From: Aphanocapsa lilacina HA4352-LM1
GTDB lineage: Bacteria; Cyanobacteriota; Cyanobacteriia; Gloeobacterales; Gloeobacteraceae
DNA: 42,887 bases
Reading direction: 5' to 3'
Assembly: GCA_019359725.1 (NCBI GenBank)
Contig: JAHHGR010000039.1
Coordinates: forward strand, 1 to 42,887
The translations under genes were made by a program, and so were the position numbers. The notes below the pieces were generated by a model that was given only the letters and a program-made list of their open reading frames with translations, was not told the DNA's origin and ran no database searches. The first letter of the stretch is position 1. Every line of letters begins with the position of its first letter. Of this stretch, positions 22,514 to 31,034 are shown in pieces.

Positions 22514-24742
22514 ATGTCCAGGCAGGTCGGTGCAGGAATTTCTATGACTTGTTTGCTCTCGATGGGCCTGACGCTCGGGCCGCCGGCGGTCCAGGCGCAG
22601 CAGCGTGCTGCGCAGCTGGCGGAGGCTACTTCCACCCAGGCTGCGGATCTCGCTCCACGCCTGGCTCAGGCGGCACAGGCTCCTCAGCCTGCCGATGTCT
22701 CAGCCCAAGCGCCGCCTAAGGACGAAGAGGCGGTCGAGCTGGAGGAGGTGACCGTCACCGGCTCGATTCGGCCTCGCCGCCGCAGCGAGGAGACCACACC
22801 CATCTACGTGATCGACCAAAAAGAAATCGAACTCAAAGACGCGCGCACCTTAGGCGATGCGATCCGCAACGTGCCGGGGGTGACCACGAATATCTTCGGG
22901 GCCGGTGCGGATGTGCACAACGGTTATTTCATCCGCGGCGTGCCCACCACCAGCACGGCGATTCTCATCGACGGCCGGCCAATCACCAACCTCAACCAGG
23001 AGCACTACGACCCGAGCGAAATCCCGGTCAACAACGTCGAGCGCATCGAGGTGATGCCCTCCGGCGGCACGACCCTCTACGGCAGCACGGCTTTGGGGGG
23101 AGTCATCAACGTGATCACCCGTAAGCCCACCAAACCGCTGGAGGGGCAAGTTTCCGCCCAATTCGGCTCCTACGGCCACAGCAGGTACGGCGCCTACTAC
23201 CAGGGCAAAACCGGCGCCTTCACCTACAATTTCAACTACGACAACTTCAATGCCATCAACAACTTCGCCTACCGGGTGGAGCGGCCGGTGGGGGTGCTGA
23301 CGGGCATCCGACCAAACGGCGATTTCAACGCGCGCTCCTACAACCTGGATTTGGGCTACGAGATCGACAGCCGCAACACCATCACGCTCAATACGTATTT
23401 GCGCAACTTCGCCAAGGGCATCTCGCCTTTTTCGATCGTCGATACCCGCCAGAACGTCTTTGCCGGACAGAGTGCGGAGCAACTCGGGCTCAACGACGAC
23501 CACAAATCGCGCCTGGTGACCGACACCTGGGGTATGGCCCTTACCTGGGACAGCAAGCTGGGCCAAAGCAACGATTCGAATCTGCAATTTCGCCTCTCGC
23601 TAGATCGCGCCCTCAACCGCGAACTGGCCTTCGACGAAGATTTCAGCACCGGGATTTACCTGTTGGGGCTCAGGGGCAGCCACGCCTGGCAACTTACCCC
23701 CGGCTGGAATTTGACCTACGGCCTCGATTACCTTAAAGAGATCGGCCGCTCGGGGGTAAAGTTCCTTTCCACCGGCACAGAGGTCGTCGACTACGACACC
23801 AGCATCGAGCGGCCGGCGCTCTTTTTTCTCAACGACGTGCAGCTATTGAATAACGTGCTCTTGAGCGCCGGTGCACGCTGGAGCTTCACCGACCGCTACG
23901 GTAGTTCGTTTGACCCCAATATCGGCCTGCGCTGGCAGATCGCTCCCAATTTTGCCCTGCGCACGAACTTCAACCAGGGATTCAAAGCCCCCAACTTCCA
24001 CGATCTTTTCGGCAGAACCGTCCACAAGGGCAACCCGAACCTGGTGCCGGAGCGCGGCTCGTTTTTCGACGCGGGTCTTGACTGGCAGCCGACGCCCACC
24101 AGCAACCTGCGCCTCACGACGTTTATCGGCAACATCAGCAACTTGATGGCGCTCAACCTGGTGGATCCCAGGCAGCCGGACTTTGCTGAGTTTGCAGCTC
24201 TTGGTCTTGAAATCAACGACCGGGTGCGGGTCAATTACCCCTCGGTCTACAACACCGGGGTGGAGCTGGGCTTCAACTGGCGCCTGGCACCCAGTTGGAA
24301 CTTTTTTTTGACGGGGACTTATACCGATTCGCGGGTGGTCGAAGGGTTGCGCCAGGAGATCAACCAGACCCAGCAGGCGCTGGTGCCGTTTTTGATGGGC
24401 AACACCGGCTTTAGTTACGAAGATCCCGGTGGGTTTCGGGCGGCTTTGTTTGCCAACGTCGTCGGCGGCCGCTCCGTGGACACCTACCACGTCGGCCCCG
24501 GCGACGCTTTGCTCGAAGGCCCCAACGGCGCCCCGATCTTCATCTCGCACGTGGGCAAGTTGCCGCCGGGGGCGCTGCTGCCCGGCTATACGACCTTCGA
24601 TCTGTCGCTGCGCGTACCCATCGTCAGTGCGCTTGCCGTCAATGCCTACGTGGACAATCTGTTCAACCAGTACTACGAGCGCTCCTACGGCGGCCCGGCG
24701 CCGGGGACGACCTTTCGTGTCGGCTTGAAAGCGACGTTTTAG
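22514..24742 (+). CDS. TonB-dependent outer-membrane receptor (FecA/BtuB-like)
   Basis: 742 residues from the ATG at 22514, preceded by GAGGAGA at good distance; an upstream in-frame start at 22475 is less likely. A signal peptide ('MTCLLSMGLTLGPPAVQA') is followed by an Ala/Gln/Pro-rich linker and a TonB box 'ELEEVTVTGS'. The plug has 'TLGDAIRNVPGVTTNIFG', 'GYFIRGVPTTSTAILIDGRP' and 'VERIEVMPSGGTTLYGSTAL'. The long barrel ends 'FRVGLKATF' with C-terminal Phe. It belongs to a different branch from the siderophore receptors at 13.6-21.4 kb, closer to FecA/BtuB/heme types, and is undamaged. The substrate is unknown. It shares its promoter region with a secreted propeller protein. Confidence 0.93.
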   Translation: MSRQVGAGISMTCLLSMGLTLGPPAVQAQQRAAQLAEATSTQAADLAPRLAQAAQAPQPADVSAQAPPKDEEAVELEEVTVTGSIRPRRRSEETTPIYVIDQKEIELKDARTLGDAIRNVPGVTTNIFGAGADVHNGYFIRGVPTTSTAILIDGRPITNLNQEHYDPSEIPVNNVERIEVMPSGGTTLYGSTALGGVINVITRKPTKPLEGQVSAQFGSYGHSRYGAYYQGKTGAFTYNFNYDNFNAINNFAYRVERPVGVLTGIRPNGDFNARSYNLDLGYEIDSRNTITLNTYLRNFAKGISPFSIVDTRQNVFAGQSAEQLGLNDDHKSRLVTDTWGMALTWDSKLGQSNDSNLQFRLSLDRALNRELAFDEDFSTGIYLLGLRGSHAWQLTPGWNLTYGLDYLKEIGRSGVKFLSTGTEVVDYDTSIERPALFFLNDVQLLNNVLLSAGARWSFTDRYGSSFDPNIGLRWQIAPNFALRTNFNQGFKAPNFHDLFGRTVHKGNPNLVPERGSFFDAGLDWQPTPTSNLRLTTFIGNISNLMALNLVDPRQPDFAEFAALGLEINDRVRVNYPSVYNTGVELGFNWRLAPSWNFFLTGTYTDSRVVEGLRQEINQTQQALVPFLMGNTGFSYEDPGGFRAALFANVVGGRSVDTYHVGPGDALLEGPNGAPIFISHVGKLPPGALLPGYTTFDLSLRVPIVSALAVNAYVDNLFNQYYERSYGGPAPGTTFRVGLKATF

Positions 24743-24750
24743 GAGCCTTT

Positions 24751-24906
24751 ATGCCCCAGCCCGGCCGCTTCCGCAAAATCCTGCTTGCCTGCAAGGACGG
24801 CCTCGGTTGTCTGGATGCCGCCGACTCCGCCGCCGCCCTGGCCCTTGCTGTGGAGGGCGAAGTGCTTGTCCTCCATGTCGTGCACCCGAAAAAGTACCTC
24901 GATTAA
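24751..24906 (+). CDS. Truncated UspA-like protein (51 residues)
   Basis: It starts at an ATG with AGGAG seven bases upstream, eight bases after the receptor stop. 'RFRKILLACKDGLGCLDAAD' then 'SAAALALAVEGEVLVLHVVH' matches the first beta-alpha-beta unit of universal stress proteins (KILLAvDGS...A...A....vLHVv). It stops at residue 51, where a full UspA domain needs about 140. It is probably the stub of a gene cut by the IS remnant that follows. It could still be translated with the receptor. Confidence 0.5.
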   Translation: MPQPGRFRKILLACKDGLGCLDAADSAAALALAVEGEVLVLHVVHPKKYLD

Positions 24907-24918
24907 CGTGAGTTCGGG

Positions 24919-25175
24919 TTAAGCCAGGAGCAGCTCAGCATCCGCTGCCACCGAAGGCTTTTTCAGTTGGTGGCAGTAGGCGATCCGCCCACTCACCCAG
25001 TTCACCACAAAGGGCGTTGGGCTGCGATGTGACGGGTGTGCTCTATCTGAGCAATGTTCTTCAGCTGGTCATTCGAATCATCACCCAATGCTCCAATGTC
25101 GTGGATCGGCAGCGCCAATCGTTCCACAGTTCGCAACTGGAGAACATCTGCTTCGGAAATGCCGACTTGGGCTAG
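24919..25175 (-). pseudogene. IS982-like transposase, C-terminal remnant
   Basis: Minus-strand translation gives 'RLALPIHDIGALGDDSNDQL', 'KNIAQIEHTRH' and, after a frameshift, 'RSPTPFVVNWVSGRIAYCHQ', 'LKKPS'. The segment 'IEHSRHRSP..F..N...GLIAYCHQPKKPS' is the recognised C terminus of IS982-family transposases. The frameshift near 'HTRH' and the missing N-terminal catalytic part show that it is dead. No terminal repeats were found. The left and right borders abut a UspA stub and an Uma2 gene. Confidence 0.6.
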
Positions 25176-25245
25176 AGCATAGGACTATTGCTACTCAATT
25201 TCAATTGCTGGGTTGGCCGGGTCGCCTTTAGCTCGAAAGCTTTGG

Positions 25246-26040
25246 CTAAAGACTATCCGGATCAATGCCCAGCGCCCGCAGCCGTTCAGCAAGCGTCTGA
25301 GCGCGTTTTTCTGCCTCCAGGCGCGCCTGCTGCTCCCGCCGGGCCTGCTGTTCGGCCTCCAGGCGCGTCTGTTGTTCCCGCTGGACTTCGCATTCGGCTA
25401 CCTCGGCCCGGTAGCGTTGATATTCCTCAGGCACCGGATAGCGATCGCCTGCTGCGTTGAACCAAAACAGCCACTCGCGCTCCCAACCGCTCAGAGCCGC
25501 CTCCGCTCGACCGAGGCCCAGACCAATCTCAGGCAGCCAGACCGGTTCACCGACCATTCGTACATACGCACCGTCCACCAGGCGGTACACTTCCAGCCGC
25601 TCGTGCTTCGGCTGAAAACCTTCCGGGTCGTAGACCGCGTAGTACAGCACTTCGAGGTCCTGGTATTCTTTGAGCTTTTTTGTGTACTCCCCGCGGTAGG
25701 TTTGCGAGACCACCTCCAGGACAAAGACCGGCACGATGCCCTCTTCTTCCCAGAGCACATAGCTGGGGCGACCGCGCTTGCCGTACTTGGGCCTGAACCG
25801 GGGTACCCCCAGACTCAAGAAGCCATCGGGGACAATCGCGGTTCTGGGCGCTTCGGTGTTTGCATAGATGCCCATGTCGATGCCAAAAAACCAGTCCGAA
25901 CGATTCTGCCAGAGGAGTGCCAGGACGGCTTTAAGAACGGCGGGAACAGAATCTTGCAGTTCGTTATCCACAGGCGTCTCGTCGGAGTCGGGCAACTCCA
26001 GAGCGGTGGGCAGGCGTAGCGAGGCATCGAAGTGCGCCAT
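25246..26040 (-). CDS. Uma2 (DUF820) family protein with coiled-coil tail
   Basis: 264 residues from the ATG giving 'MAHFDASLRLPTALELPDSD'. The Uma2 core includes 'WFFGIDMGIYANTE', 'IVPDGFLSLGVPR', 'VPVFVLEVVSQTYRGEYTKK' and 'LKEYQDLEVLYYAVYD'. A C-terminal coiled coil rich in Glu/Gln/Ala/Arg (about residues 205-255, 'QTRLEAEQQARREQQARLEA') ends 'LRALGIDPDSL'. It looks intact and guides the reading of the frameshifted paralogue at 5670. It is a putative PD-(D/E)XK nuclease of unknown role. Confidence 0.9.
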   Translation of the reverse strand: MAHFDASLRLPTALELPDSDETPVDNELQDSVPAVLKAVLALLWQNRSDWFFGIDMGIYANTEAPRTAIVPDGFLSLGVPRFRPKYGKRGRPSYVLWEEEGIVPVFVLEVVSQTYRGEYTKKLKEYQDLEVLYYAVYDPEGFQPKHERLEVYRLVDGAYVRMVGEPVWLPEIGLGLGRAEAALSGWEREWLFWFNAAGDRYPVPEEYQRYRAEVAECEVQREQQTRLEAEQQARREQQARLEAEKRAQTLAERLRALGIDPDSL

Positions 26041-26162
26041 GGCCGTGCTGTGGGGAATGGCTGTCCCAAGGGTAGCAAACCCGGTGTTGCACAATTGGGA
26101 TGAAGTACGGCCACCGGCGTGGCAAATATAGCCGGCAATGTCTATCCTCCGGTGGCAATCCT

Positions 26163-26621
26163 TCAACTGCTGCGCAAGGCCGCGATCGGGTCGAGGCGGG
26201 CGGCCTGCCGCGCCGGAAAGACGCCGAACACCAGACCGATGGTGCCTGAGACCCCAACCGCGAGCAGCACTGCGCTCCACGGAATCACAGGCTGGATCGG
26301 GGTGAACCAGGCGAGCGGCAGGGTGGCGCCGATGCCCACGGCGATGCCTACCAATCCGCCTGCCGCCGAAAGGAGGACAGCCTCGAACAAAAACTGGCTG
26401 AGAATGTCCTGCTGCTTGGCGCCGATCGCTTTGCGCAAACCGATTTCCTGGGTGCGCTCGCCTACCGAGACGAGCATCATGTTCATGATCCCGATGCCGC
26501 CCACCAGCAGCGAAACGGCCGCCACCAGCGCCAGCAGCAGCGACAGCGCGCCGCTCACCTGGTTGGCCAGGTCGATGAAGGACTTGTTGGCCGAGAGGGT
26601 GATTCTGACGGTCGTGATCAC
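26163..26621 (-). pseudogene. MacB-type ABC permease, C-terminal fragment
   Basis: 152 codons from a GTG carry the C-terminal FtsX domain of a MacB-like permease: three membrane helices, 'LLVGGIGIMNMMLVSVGERT', 'EIGLRKAIGAKQQDIL' and the final 'GVFPARQAARLDPIAALR'. A complete permease has about 400 residues including a periplasmic domain and a first transmembrane helix; these are absent. The break at about 26625 is directly joined to a truncated histidine kinase on the other strand. No cognate ATPase gene is nearby. Confidence 0.8.
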
Positions 26622-26633
26622 GGCGGTGTTCTA

Positions 26634-27192
26634 TTTGTTGACGACGCCGAGACGCTCAACATCGGGTTTGATATGTTGAACGCTTCGATTTATCACCTGG
26701 GTATCAGCACGTTCGTGATTTTGTTGGGCTTTGTGATCGTGGCGGAGCGCCGCAGCCGCGCCCGGGCGGAGAAGTTGGCCGAAGAATTGGAGGGATTGGC
26801 GGCGAACCTGGAGCGCGTCCGCATCGCCCGCGACATGCACGATTCGCTCGGGCACACGCTGACAGCCCTCGATGTCAAGCTTGAAGTGGCCCAGGAGCTG
26901 TACTTGCGCGATCCGGACCGGGCGCGCCAGGCGGTGCACACCGCCAAGCAATTGTCCGGCCAGTGCCTGCAGGATGTGCGGTTGGCCGTCCAGGCGATGC
27001 GCCGCCCGCCTTTGCACCTGGGTGCGGCGCTGGAGGGTCTGGCCGAGCAGGTAGGGATTCGACCCGCAGGCGACCCACAGCGGCTTCGGCTTGCGGGGGA
27101 TGCACGAGCGGATGCAAGTGCTCGGCGGCTCCCTCGCCATCGCAAGCGCCCCCGGTCGGGGGACGCGCATCCGGTTGAGCGTCCCGCGATGA
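26634..27192 (+). pseudogene. NarL-type histidine kinase, both ends of the core deleted
   Basis: The open frame begins in mid-gene ('LFVDDAETLNIGFDMLNASI'), with one transmembrane segment ('LGISTFVILLGFVIVAE') and a HisKA_3 dimerisation domain with the phospho-acceptor box 'RDMHDSLGHTL'. After 'LEGLAEQVG' (about 27057) the HATPase core is missing. The C-terminal part resumes in another frame as 'FGLRGMHERMQVLGGSLAIA' and 'GRGTRIRLSVPR', ending at the TGA 27190-27192 that overlaps the response regulator ATG. It cannot bind ATP. A single frame also runs through into the response regulator, which could give a fused 382-residue product. Confidence 0.75.
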
Positions 27193-27821
27193 TCCGGCTG
27201 TTGCTGGTAGACGATCAGCCGCTGTTTCGGGAGGGACTGGCGGACCTGCTGCTTCTAGAAGAAGACATGCAGATCGTCGGCCAGGCAGGCCACGGCCAGG
27301 AAGCGATTACTTTGGCGATGCAACGGCTGCCGGATGTGATTTTGATGGATGTGCGCATGCCGGTGTGCGATGGGGTCGAGGCGACCCGCCAGATCCACCA
27401 GCGCTATCCCTGGATCCGCATCCTGGTGCTCACCACCTTCGACGAGGACGAATACATCCTCCAATCGCTGCAGGCGGGGGCTTTGGGCTACTTGCTCAAA
27501 AGCACCCCCGCCCGGCAGGTGGCCGCCGCCGTGCGGGCCTTGCACCAGGGCCACAGCCAGCTCGGGCCGACGATTGCCGCCAAGGTCTTCTCGCAGCTGC
27601 AACCCTCACCCGCCCGCAGACTAGAAGCCGCCCAGCACTTCAGCGAGCGGGAGCTGGAGGTACTCGGCCTCATCGGTCAGGGCAAGAGCCACCGCGAAAT
27701 CGCCCAGGCGCTCCATCTGACCGAGGGCACCGTCAAAAACCACATCTCCCGCATCCTTGCCCAGTTGGGTCTGCGCGACCGCACCCAACTGGCGCTGTGG
27801 ACCCACAAACACCTCGGCTAG
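27189..27821 (+). CDS. NarL/LuxR-type response regulator
   Basis: 210 residues. The receiver domain (1-120) begins 'MIRLLLVDDQPLFREGLADL' with the acidic pair DD, the phospho-acceptor Asp in 'DVILMDVRMPVCDGVEATRQ', the switch 'VLTTFDEDEYI' and the conserved Lys in 'GYLLKSTP'. The LuxR-type HTH (145-205) has 'FSEREVLGLIGQGKSHREI'-like sequence and 'LTEGTVKNHISRILAQLGLRD'. The ATG is chosen because it starts the receiver exactly and overlaps (ATGA) the old kinase stop. The kinase before it is destroyed, so this is now an orphan regulator. The original target may have been the adjacent MacB-type transporter. Confidence 0.92.
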   Translation: MIRLLLVDDQPLFREGLADLLLLEEDMQIVGQAGHGQEAITLAMQRLPDVILMDVRMPVCDGVEATRQIHQRYPWIRILVLTTFDEDEYILQSLQAGALGYLLKSTPARQVAAAVRALHQGHSQLGPTIAAKVFSQLQPSPARRLEAAQHFSERELEVLGLIGQGKSHREIAQALHLTEGTVKNHISRILAQLGLRDRTQLALWTHKHLG

Positions 27822-27976
27822 AAAACAGGTGCCCGCCGCTCGAGTCGCCCCGAGCAGTTGACGCAACTCAACTCTTCGAGATCTTTTGCTTCGGATCGTT
27901 TCGGCGTCTCGCTGCAGGACCGGCTCGATCTGGGCGACACCCCCGAGCTGGCGCAAATGCTGATTTGCCCAACCCC

Positions 27977-28561
27977 CTACAGACCCTCTGGATCGATCCC
28001 CGCTGCTTTGAGCCGTTCGTTCAGTTCCTGGACGCGTTGTTCGGCTTCTCGGGCACGCTGCTCGGCAAGTTCAGCCCGTTGCCGCTCCTGGTCGGCGCGC
28101 TGCTGCTCCTGGGCAATTTTTTCTGGCTCCGAGGGAATCCACCGCCCTTCACTGTCATACCAGCGCAACCACCGACGCTCCCAATCGGCAAACGTCCCCG
28201 TCCACAATCCCAGACCGATTCCCAGTTCAGCAATCCACAAGCGGCTATCCTGCTGCTGCTTGTAAAGCCCATCTTCGAGCGAAAGATCTGCAGCGTGTCG
28301 CCCACCCGGTCGAAGAGCACATAGTAGGGCACCTGCAACATCTGTTCGTACACCTCCCACTTCGAAGGCGTCGGCGGCGGTGAGCACCTGAGCTGGTGGC
28401 ACAGCCAGCGGCCTGAAGGTTTGACTGAGCAGTTGGGGCTGCCAGTCGTGGAACTGATCCGGCAAACCGGGCTCCTCGGGGTTCTCACTCGGTAAATCGT
28501 ACATCGTTGGCAAAGACAGGTCTGCCGACCGAATCGGTAGCCCTGGTTTGAATGCGTTCAT
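27977..28561 (-). pseudogene. Uma2 family gene with frameshifts and a deletion
   Basis: It starts at 'MNAFKPGLPIRSADLSLPTM' followed by 'YDLPSENPEEPGLPDQFHDW' and 'QPQLLSQTFRPL', the usual N terminus of the long Uma2 subfamily. After 'LTAADAF' homology moves to another frame ('KWEVYEQMLQVPYYVLFDRV') and then back ('RLWIAELGIGLGLWTGTFAD'). The nuclease core between 'TAADAF' and 'KWEVYEQ' is missing. The C terminus is a coiled coil of 'EQQRADQERQRAELAEQRA' type ending 'LKAAGIDPEGL'. Not functional as a nuclease. Confidence 0.8.
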
Positions 28562-28639
28562 CGAGTCACCCAAGCAGCATGGTGACCTTTAGTCTATCTT
28601 TTCGCATCGCACGCACCCCCAGATTCGACCCCGCACACC

Positions 28640-28803
28640 TAATGAACGCCAATCCCAGGCCGGTGAAGCACGTGCTTATCGATCCGCTGCTCCTGACCTC
28701 CTCTCCGTCCTAGTACTACACCTACGGAGAAATCTATGCGTTGCCGTTCATCCAGCCCGGGGCGCCCTCAACAATCAACTTCTCGCTGAGCTACACGTTT
28801 TGA
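28640..28803 (+). pseudogene. TonB receptor, terminal-strand remnant
   Basis: After a TAG stop, 'YYTYGEIYALPFIQPGAPST' and 'INFSLSYTF' plus TGA (28801-28803) give the last barrel strand of a TonB receptor, similar to the remnant ending at 5610 ('APSKVDFSMSYTL'). Upstream sequence is too decayed to read. It is followed by AAGGCG...CGCCTT (28830-28860), the counterpart of the terminator at 29858. Confidence 0.5.
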
Positions 28804-28965
28804 GGCGGTTCGGGGGGCGATCCTGCGCGAAGGCGCTCCTCCGGCCGGGCGGATCGCCTTTGTGGTTCCTGGAGCGACGCTACCACAAACATTGGACGCA
28901 GGCGCAGCGGCAAGCCGGGGCCTGGACCCGTTGCCGGAGGCCCGTGACCGACGCAGCGGCCGTTC

Positions 28966-29730
28966 TCAGCTCTGCGGGTCGATGCCCAGGGCGCGCAAAC
29001 GCTCCGCCAGGCGCTGTGCTTGCGCTTCGGCTTGCTGGGCGCGCTGCTCGGCTTGTTCGGCGCGTGAGCTTTCGCTCTGGGCTTGCCGCTCGGCCGCTTC
29101 GGCGCGTTGCTGTTCGTGCTCGGCGCGTTGCTCGGCTTGTTCGGCGCGCTCGCGCTCCTGCTCGGCGCGCGCGGCGATCTCGCCGTAGCTTTCGAACGGC
29201 GTGCCGTCCGGCCGCCACAGCCGCAACCCGCCCCGCTCATCCAGCCCGAAGCGCACCCCCAACCTGGGGCTCACCCAGCCGGCCATCGCCTCGACGCCCG
29301 AAAGCCACCCGCCTTCGCGCACGAAACCGTCCAGGCCGCCCCCCTCCGGATCATAAATGTAGTACTCCTCGACGCCGAAGCGCTGGTAAAACTGGAACTT
29401 GCGCGTCATCTCGGGGACGGTGTTGCCGGGGGAGAGCACCTCGAAGACCACCTGCGGCGCGACGTTCGCTTCGAGCCACTGCCGGTAGCTGCCGCGCTTG
29501 CCCTTGGGGCGACCGAAGGCGACCATCGTATCGGGCGCCTGGCACAACTGCGGATTGCCCTCCACCGGGTACCACAGCAAGTCTCCGGCCACAAACACAT
29601 CCGGATCGCCCGCGAACAGCCACTCCAGACCCTCTTTGAGGTAGACAATCCAGCGGAACTGCTCGGTGTTGTCCGCCATCGGTTGACCGTCGGTGTCCGG
29701 ATAGACGAGGGTGTCAGGTGCAAAAACCAT
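28966..29730 (-). CDS. Uma2 (DUF820) family protein with long coiled-coil tail
   Basis: 254 residues from the ATG giving 'MVFAPDTLVYPDTDGQPMAD'. The Uma2 nuclease-like core has 'DVFVAGDLLWYPVEGNP' (acidic residue), 'QVVFEVLSPGNTVPEMTRK' (E-x-L) and 'FGVEEYYIYDPE'. From about residue 175 there are heptad-like repeats of the 'EQAEQRAEHEQQRAEAAE' type for 60 residues, ending 'LRALGIDPQS'. The tail repeats are highly regular, suggesting slippage or selection for a coiled coil. It appears intact. A TTG at 29766 could add 12 residues. Confidence 0.88.
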   Translation of the reverse strand: MVFAPDTLVYPDTDGQPMADNTEQFRWIVYLKEGLEWLFAGDPDVFVAGDLLWYPVEGNPQLCQAPDTMVAFGRPKGKRGSYRQWLEANVAPQVVFEVLSPGNTVPEMTRKFQFYQRFGVEEYYIYDPEGGGLDGFVREGGWLSGVEAMAGWVSPRLGVRFGLDERGGLRLWRPDGTPFESYGEIAARAEQERERAEQAEQRAEHEQQRAEAAERQAQSESSRAEQAEQRAQQAEAQAQRLAERLRALGIDPQS

Positions 29731-29857
29731 GGCCCGTGCATCCACTTCTTGCCGCCATCTTAACAAGAGACGACCGTTGCAAGCGGCCGTGTTCGCTCAC
29801 CACCGACTGCTCGCCGGGCTCCACATTTTGAGGCGCCATTGAGGGGCGGTGCCGGGA

Positions 29858-29896
29858 AAAGGCGCTCCCCGGCCGAACGGGTCGCCTTTGTTTTGT
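29858..29896 (+). terminator. Rho-independent terminator of a lost receptor gene
   Basis: AAAGGCG pairs with CGCCTTT and is followed by GTTTTGTT. A similar but less T-rich copy is at 28830-28860, and both follow a sequence ending in ...CACxTTTTGAGGCG, the end of receptor genes. This suggests a duplicated receptor 3' end. Confidence 0.5.
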
Positions 29897-29931
29897 TGGC
29901 CCGCGCGCCCGCCGCCTAAGCCGCCCCGAGT

Positions 29932-29952
29932 AATTGACAGTGACTCTCAGCA
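29932..29952 (+). promoter_or_regulatory. Copy of the flavodoxin/receptor promoter motif
   Basis: AATTGACAGTGACTCTCAGC matches the flavodoxin B motif (ATTGACATTGACTTTCAACA) at 17 of 20 aligned positions. It lies about 100 bases before a receptor remnant on the same strand, so it is probably the relic promoter of that receptor. Confidence 0.4.
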
Positions 29953-30036
29953 AGGGTGCGCTTTGTGCGTCGGCGCAAACCGGCCACGGGAAAGGCTTCG
30001 GGCCGTTTTCGCCTCCGTAGGGTGCCGGTCTTCGGT

Positions 30037-30360
30037 CTGGTGGCGCCCGGTCTCAATTTCAACAGCGTCAACACCCTGCCCATCAACTGCTTTTTGAACC
30101 AGCCGTCGGACAGCTACGCCATCCACCAGACGAACGTCTTCTCGACTTTTTTGGAGTACCGCATCAGCGACGATTGGGCGCTGCGCAACTTGCTTGGCTA
30201 CCAGGGCTTTCGGTTCATCCGCAGGGAGAGCATAGCCAGCTTTTTGCAGGAGGACGGCAGGACGCTCGAGCGCTCGAACTTTCTCCAGGACATTCCGCAG
30301 GAAAGGTACACCGCCGAGGTGAACCTGACGGGCCGTTGCACCACCGGCGGTTCGCTCGGC
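30037..30360 (+). pseudogene. TonB receptor, mid-barrel remnant
   Basis: About 105 codons read as barrel strands of a TonB receptor: 'NQPSDSYAIHQTNVFSTFLE', 'RISDDWALRNLLGYQGFRFI' and 'QERYTAEVNLTGR'. The alternation and the 'F.EY...DDWALRN..GY' pattern are typical of siderophore receptors. There is no plug, signal peptide or C terminus. The open frame continues to 30465, overlapping the Uma2 gene on the other strand. Confidence 0.6.
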
Positions 30361-30393
30361 CGACTCCCTGGCCCATGCCGGTCTGATGCTCGC

Positions 30394-30960
30394 TCAGGCG
30401 AACAATGGCCCGACTGCACAGGCAAACCCCGGCAGCAGTGGGCTGCTCACGGTGTCTGTTTCTAGCAAAGTCGCCGCCAAGGTGAGCACCGCTTGCTCCC
30501 GCCGGTAGACTTCGACTTGCTGCAGCTGCCAATCGACAATCCAGTACTCCAGGACGCCGCGCACCGAGTACAGTTTGAGTTTGAGTTCGCGGTCGCGCCG
30601 CACGTTTTGGGCTCCGGGCGAAAGCACCTCCACCACCAGCTCCGGTGCCCCGCTTAGATGTCCCGCTGGATCGAGCAGGATGTTCAATCGTTCGCCGCTG
30701 GCCCAGACCACATCCGGAATGACGTTGTCCGCCTCGCCAAAAAGCACACCCGGTACGACGGCCGCCTGGCCGGAGCCGCCCGCGCTCGACCAGGCATCCA
30801 AACGGGCAAAGACGCGGCCGCTCACCTGTTGATGCTTCCAATGGGGAGCGCGGGTCACGAACAGTTCTCCGTCGATGATCTCGTAGCGGTTGCCGTTGTC
30901 CGGCAGCAAGTCCAGATCGGCCGCCGTCCACCGCACCCGTTCGCCCGCTGCAGACTGCAT
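30394..30960 (-). CDS. Uma2 (DUF820) family putative endonuclease
   Basis: 188 residues, the same length as its close paralogue at 6691-7257 and nearly collinear with it ('AAGERVRWTAADLDLLPDNG', 'NVIPDVVWASGERLNILLD', 'GAPELVVEVLSPGAQNVRRD', 'LEYWIVDWQLQQVEVYRREQ', 'SPLLPGFACAVGPLF'). It is intact. It begins 74 bases downstream of the receptor remnant ending at 31035, on the same strand. The nuclease fold is predicted for the family; the biological role is unknown. Confidence 0.9.
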   Translation of the reverse strand: MQSAAGERVRWTAADLDLLPDNGNRYEIIDGELFVTRAPHWKHQQVSGRVFARLDAWSSAGGSGQAAVVPGVLFGEADNVIPDVVWASGERLNILLDPAGHLSGAPELVVEVLSPGAQNVRRDRELKLKLYSVRGVLEYWIVDWQLQQVEVYRREQAVLTLAATLLETDTVSSPLLPGFACAVGPLFA

Positions 30961-31034
30961 ACTTCTTCTCCGCGGCTGTCGGGATCATTCTAACCATTTG
31001 GCCCACTGGCGCGGTAGTGGCTGGAGCGGCCCGC

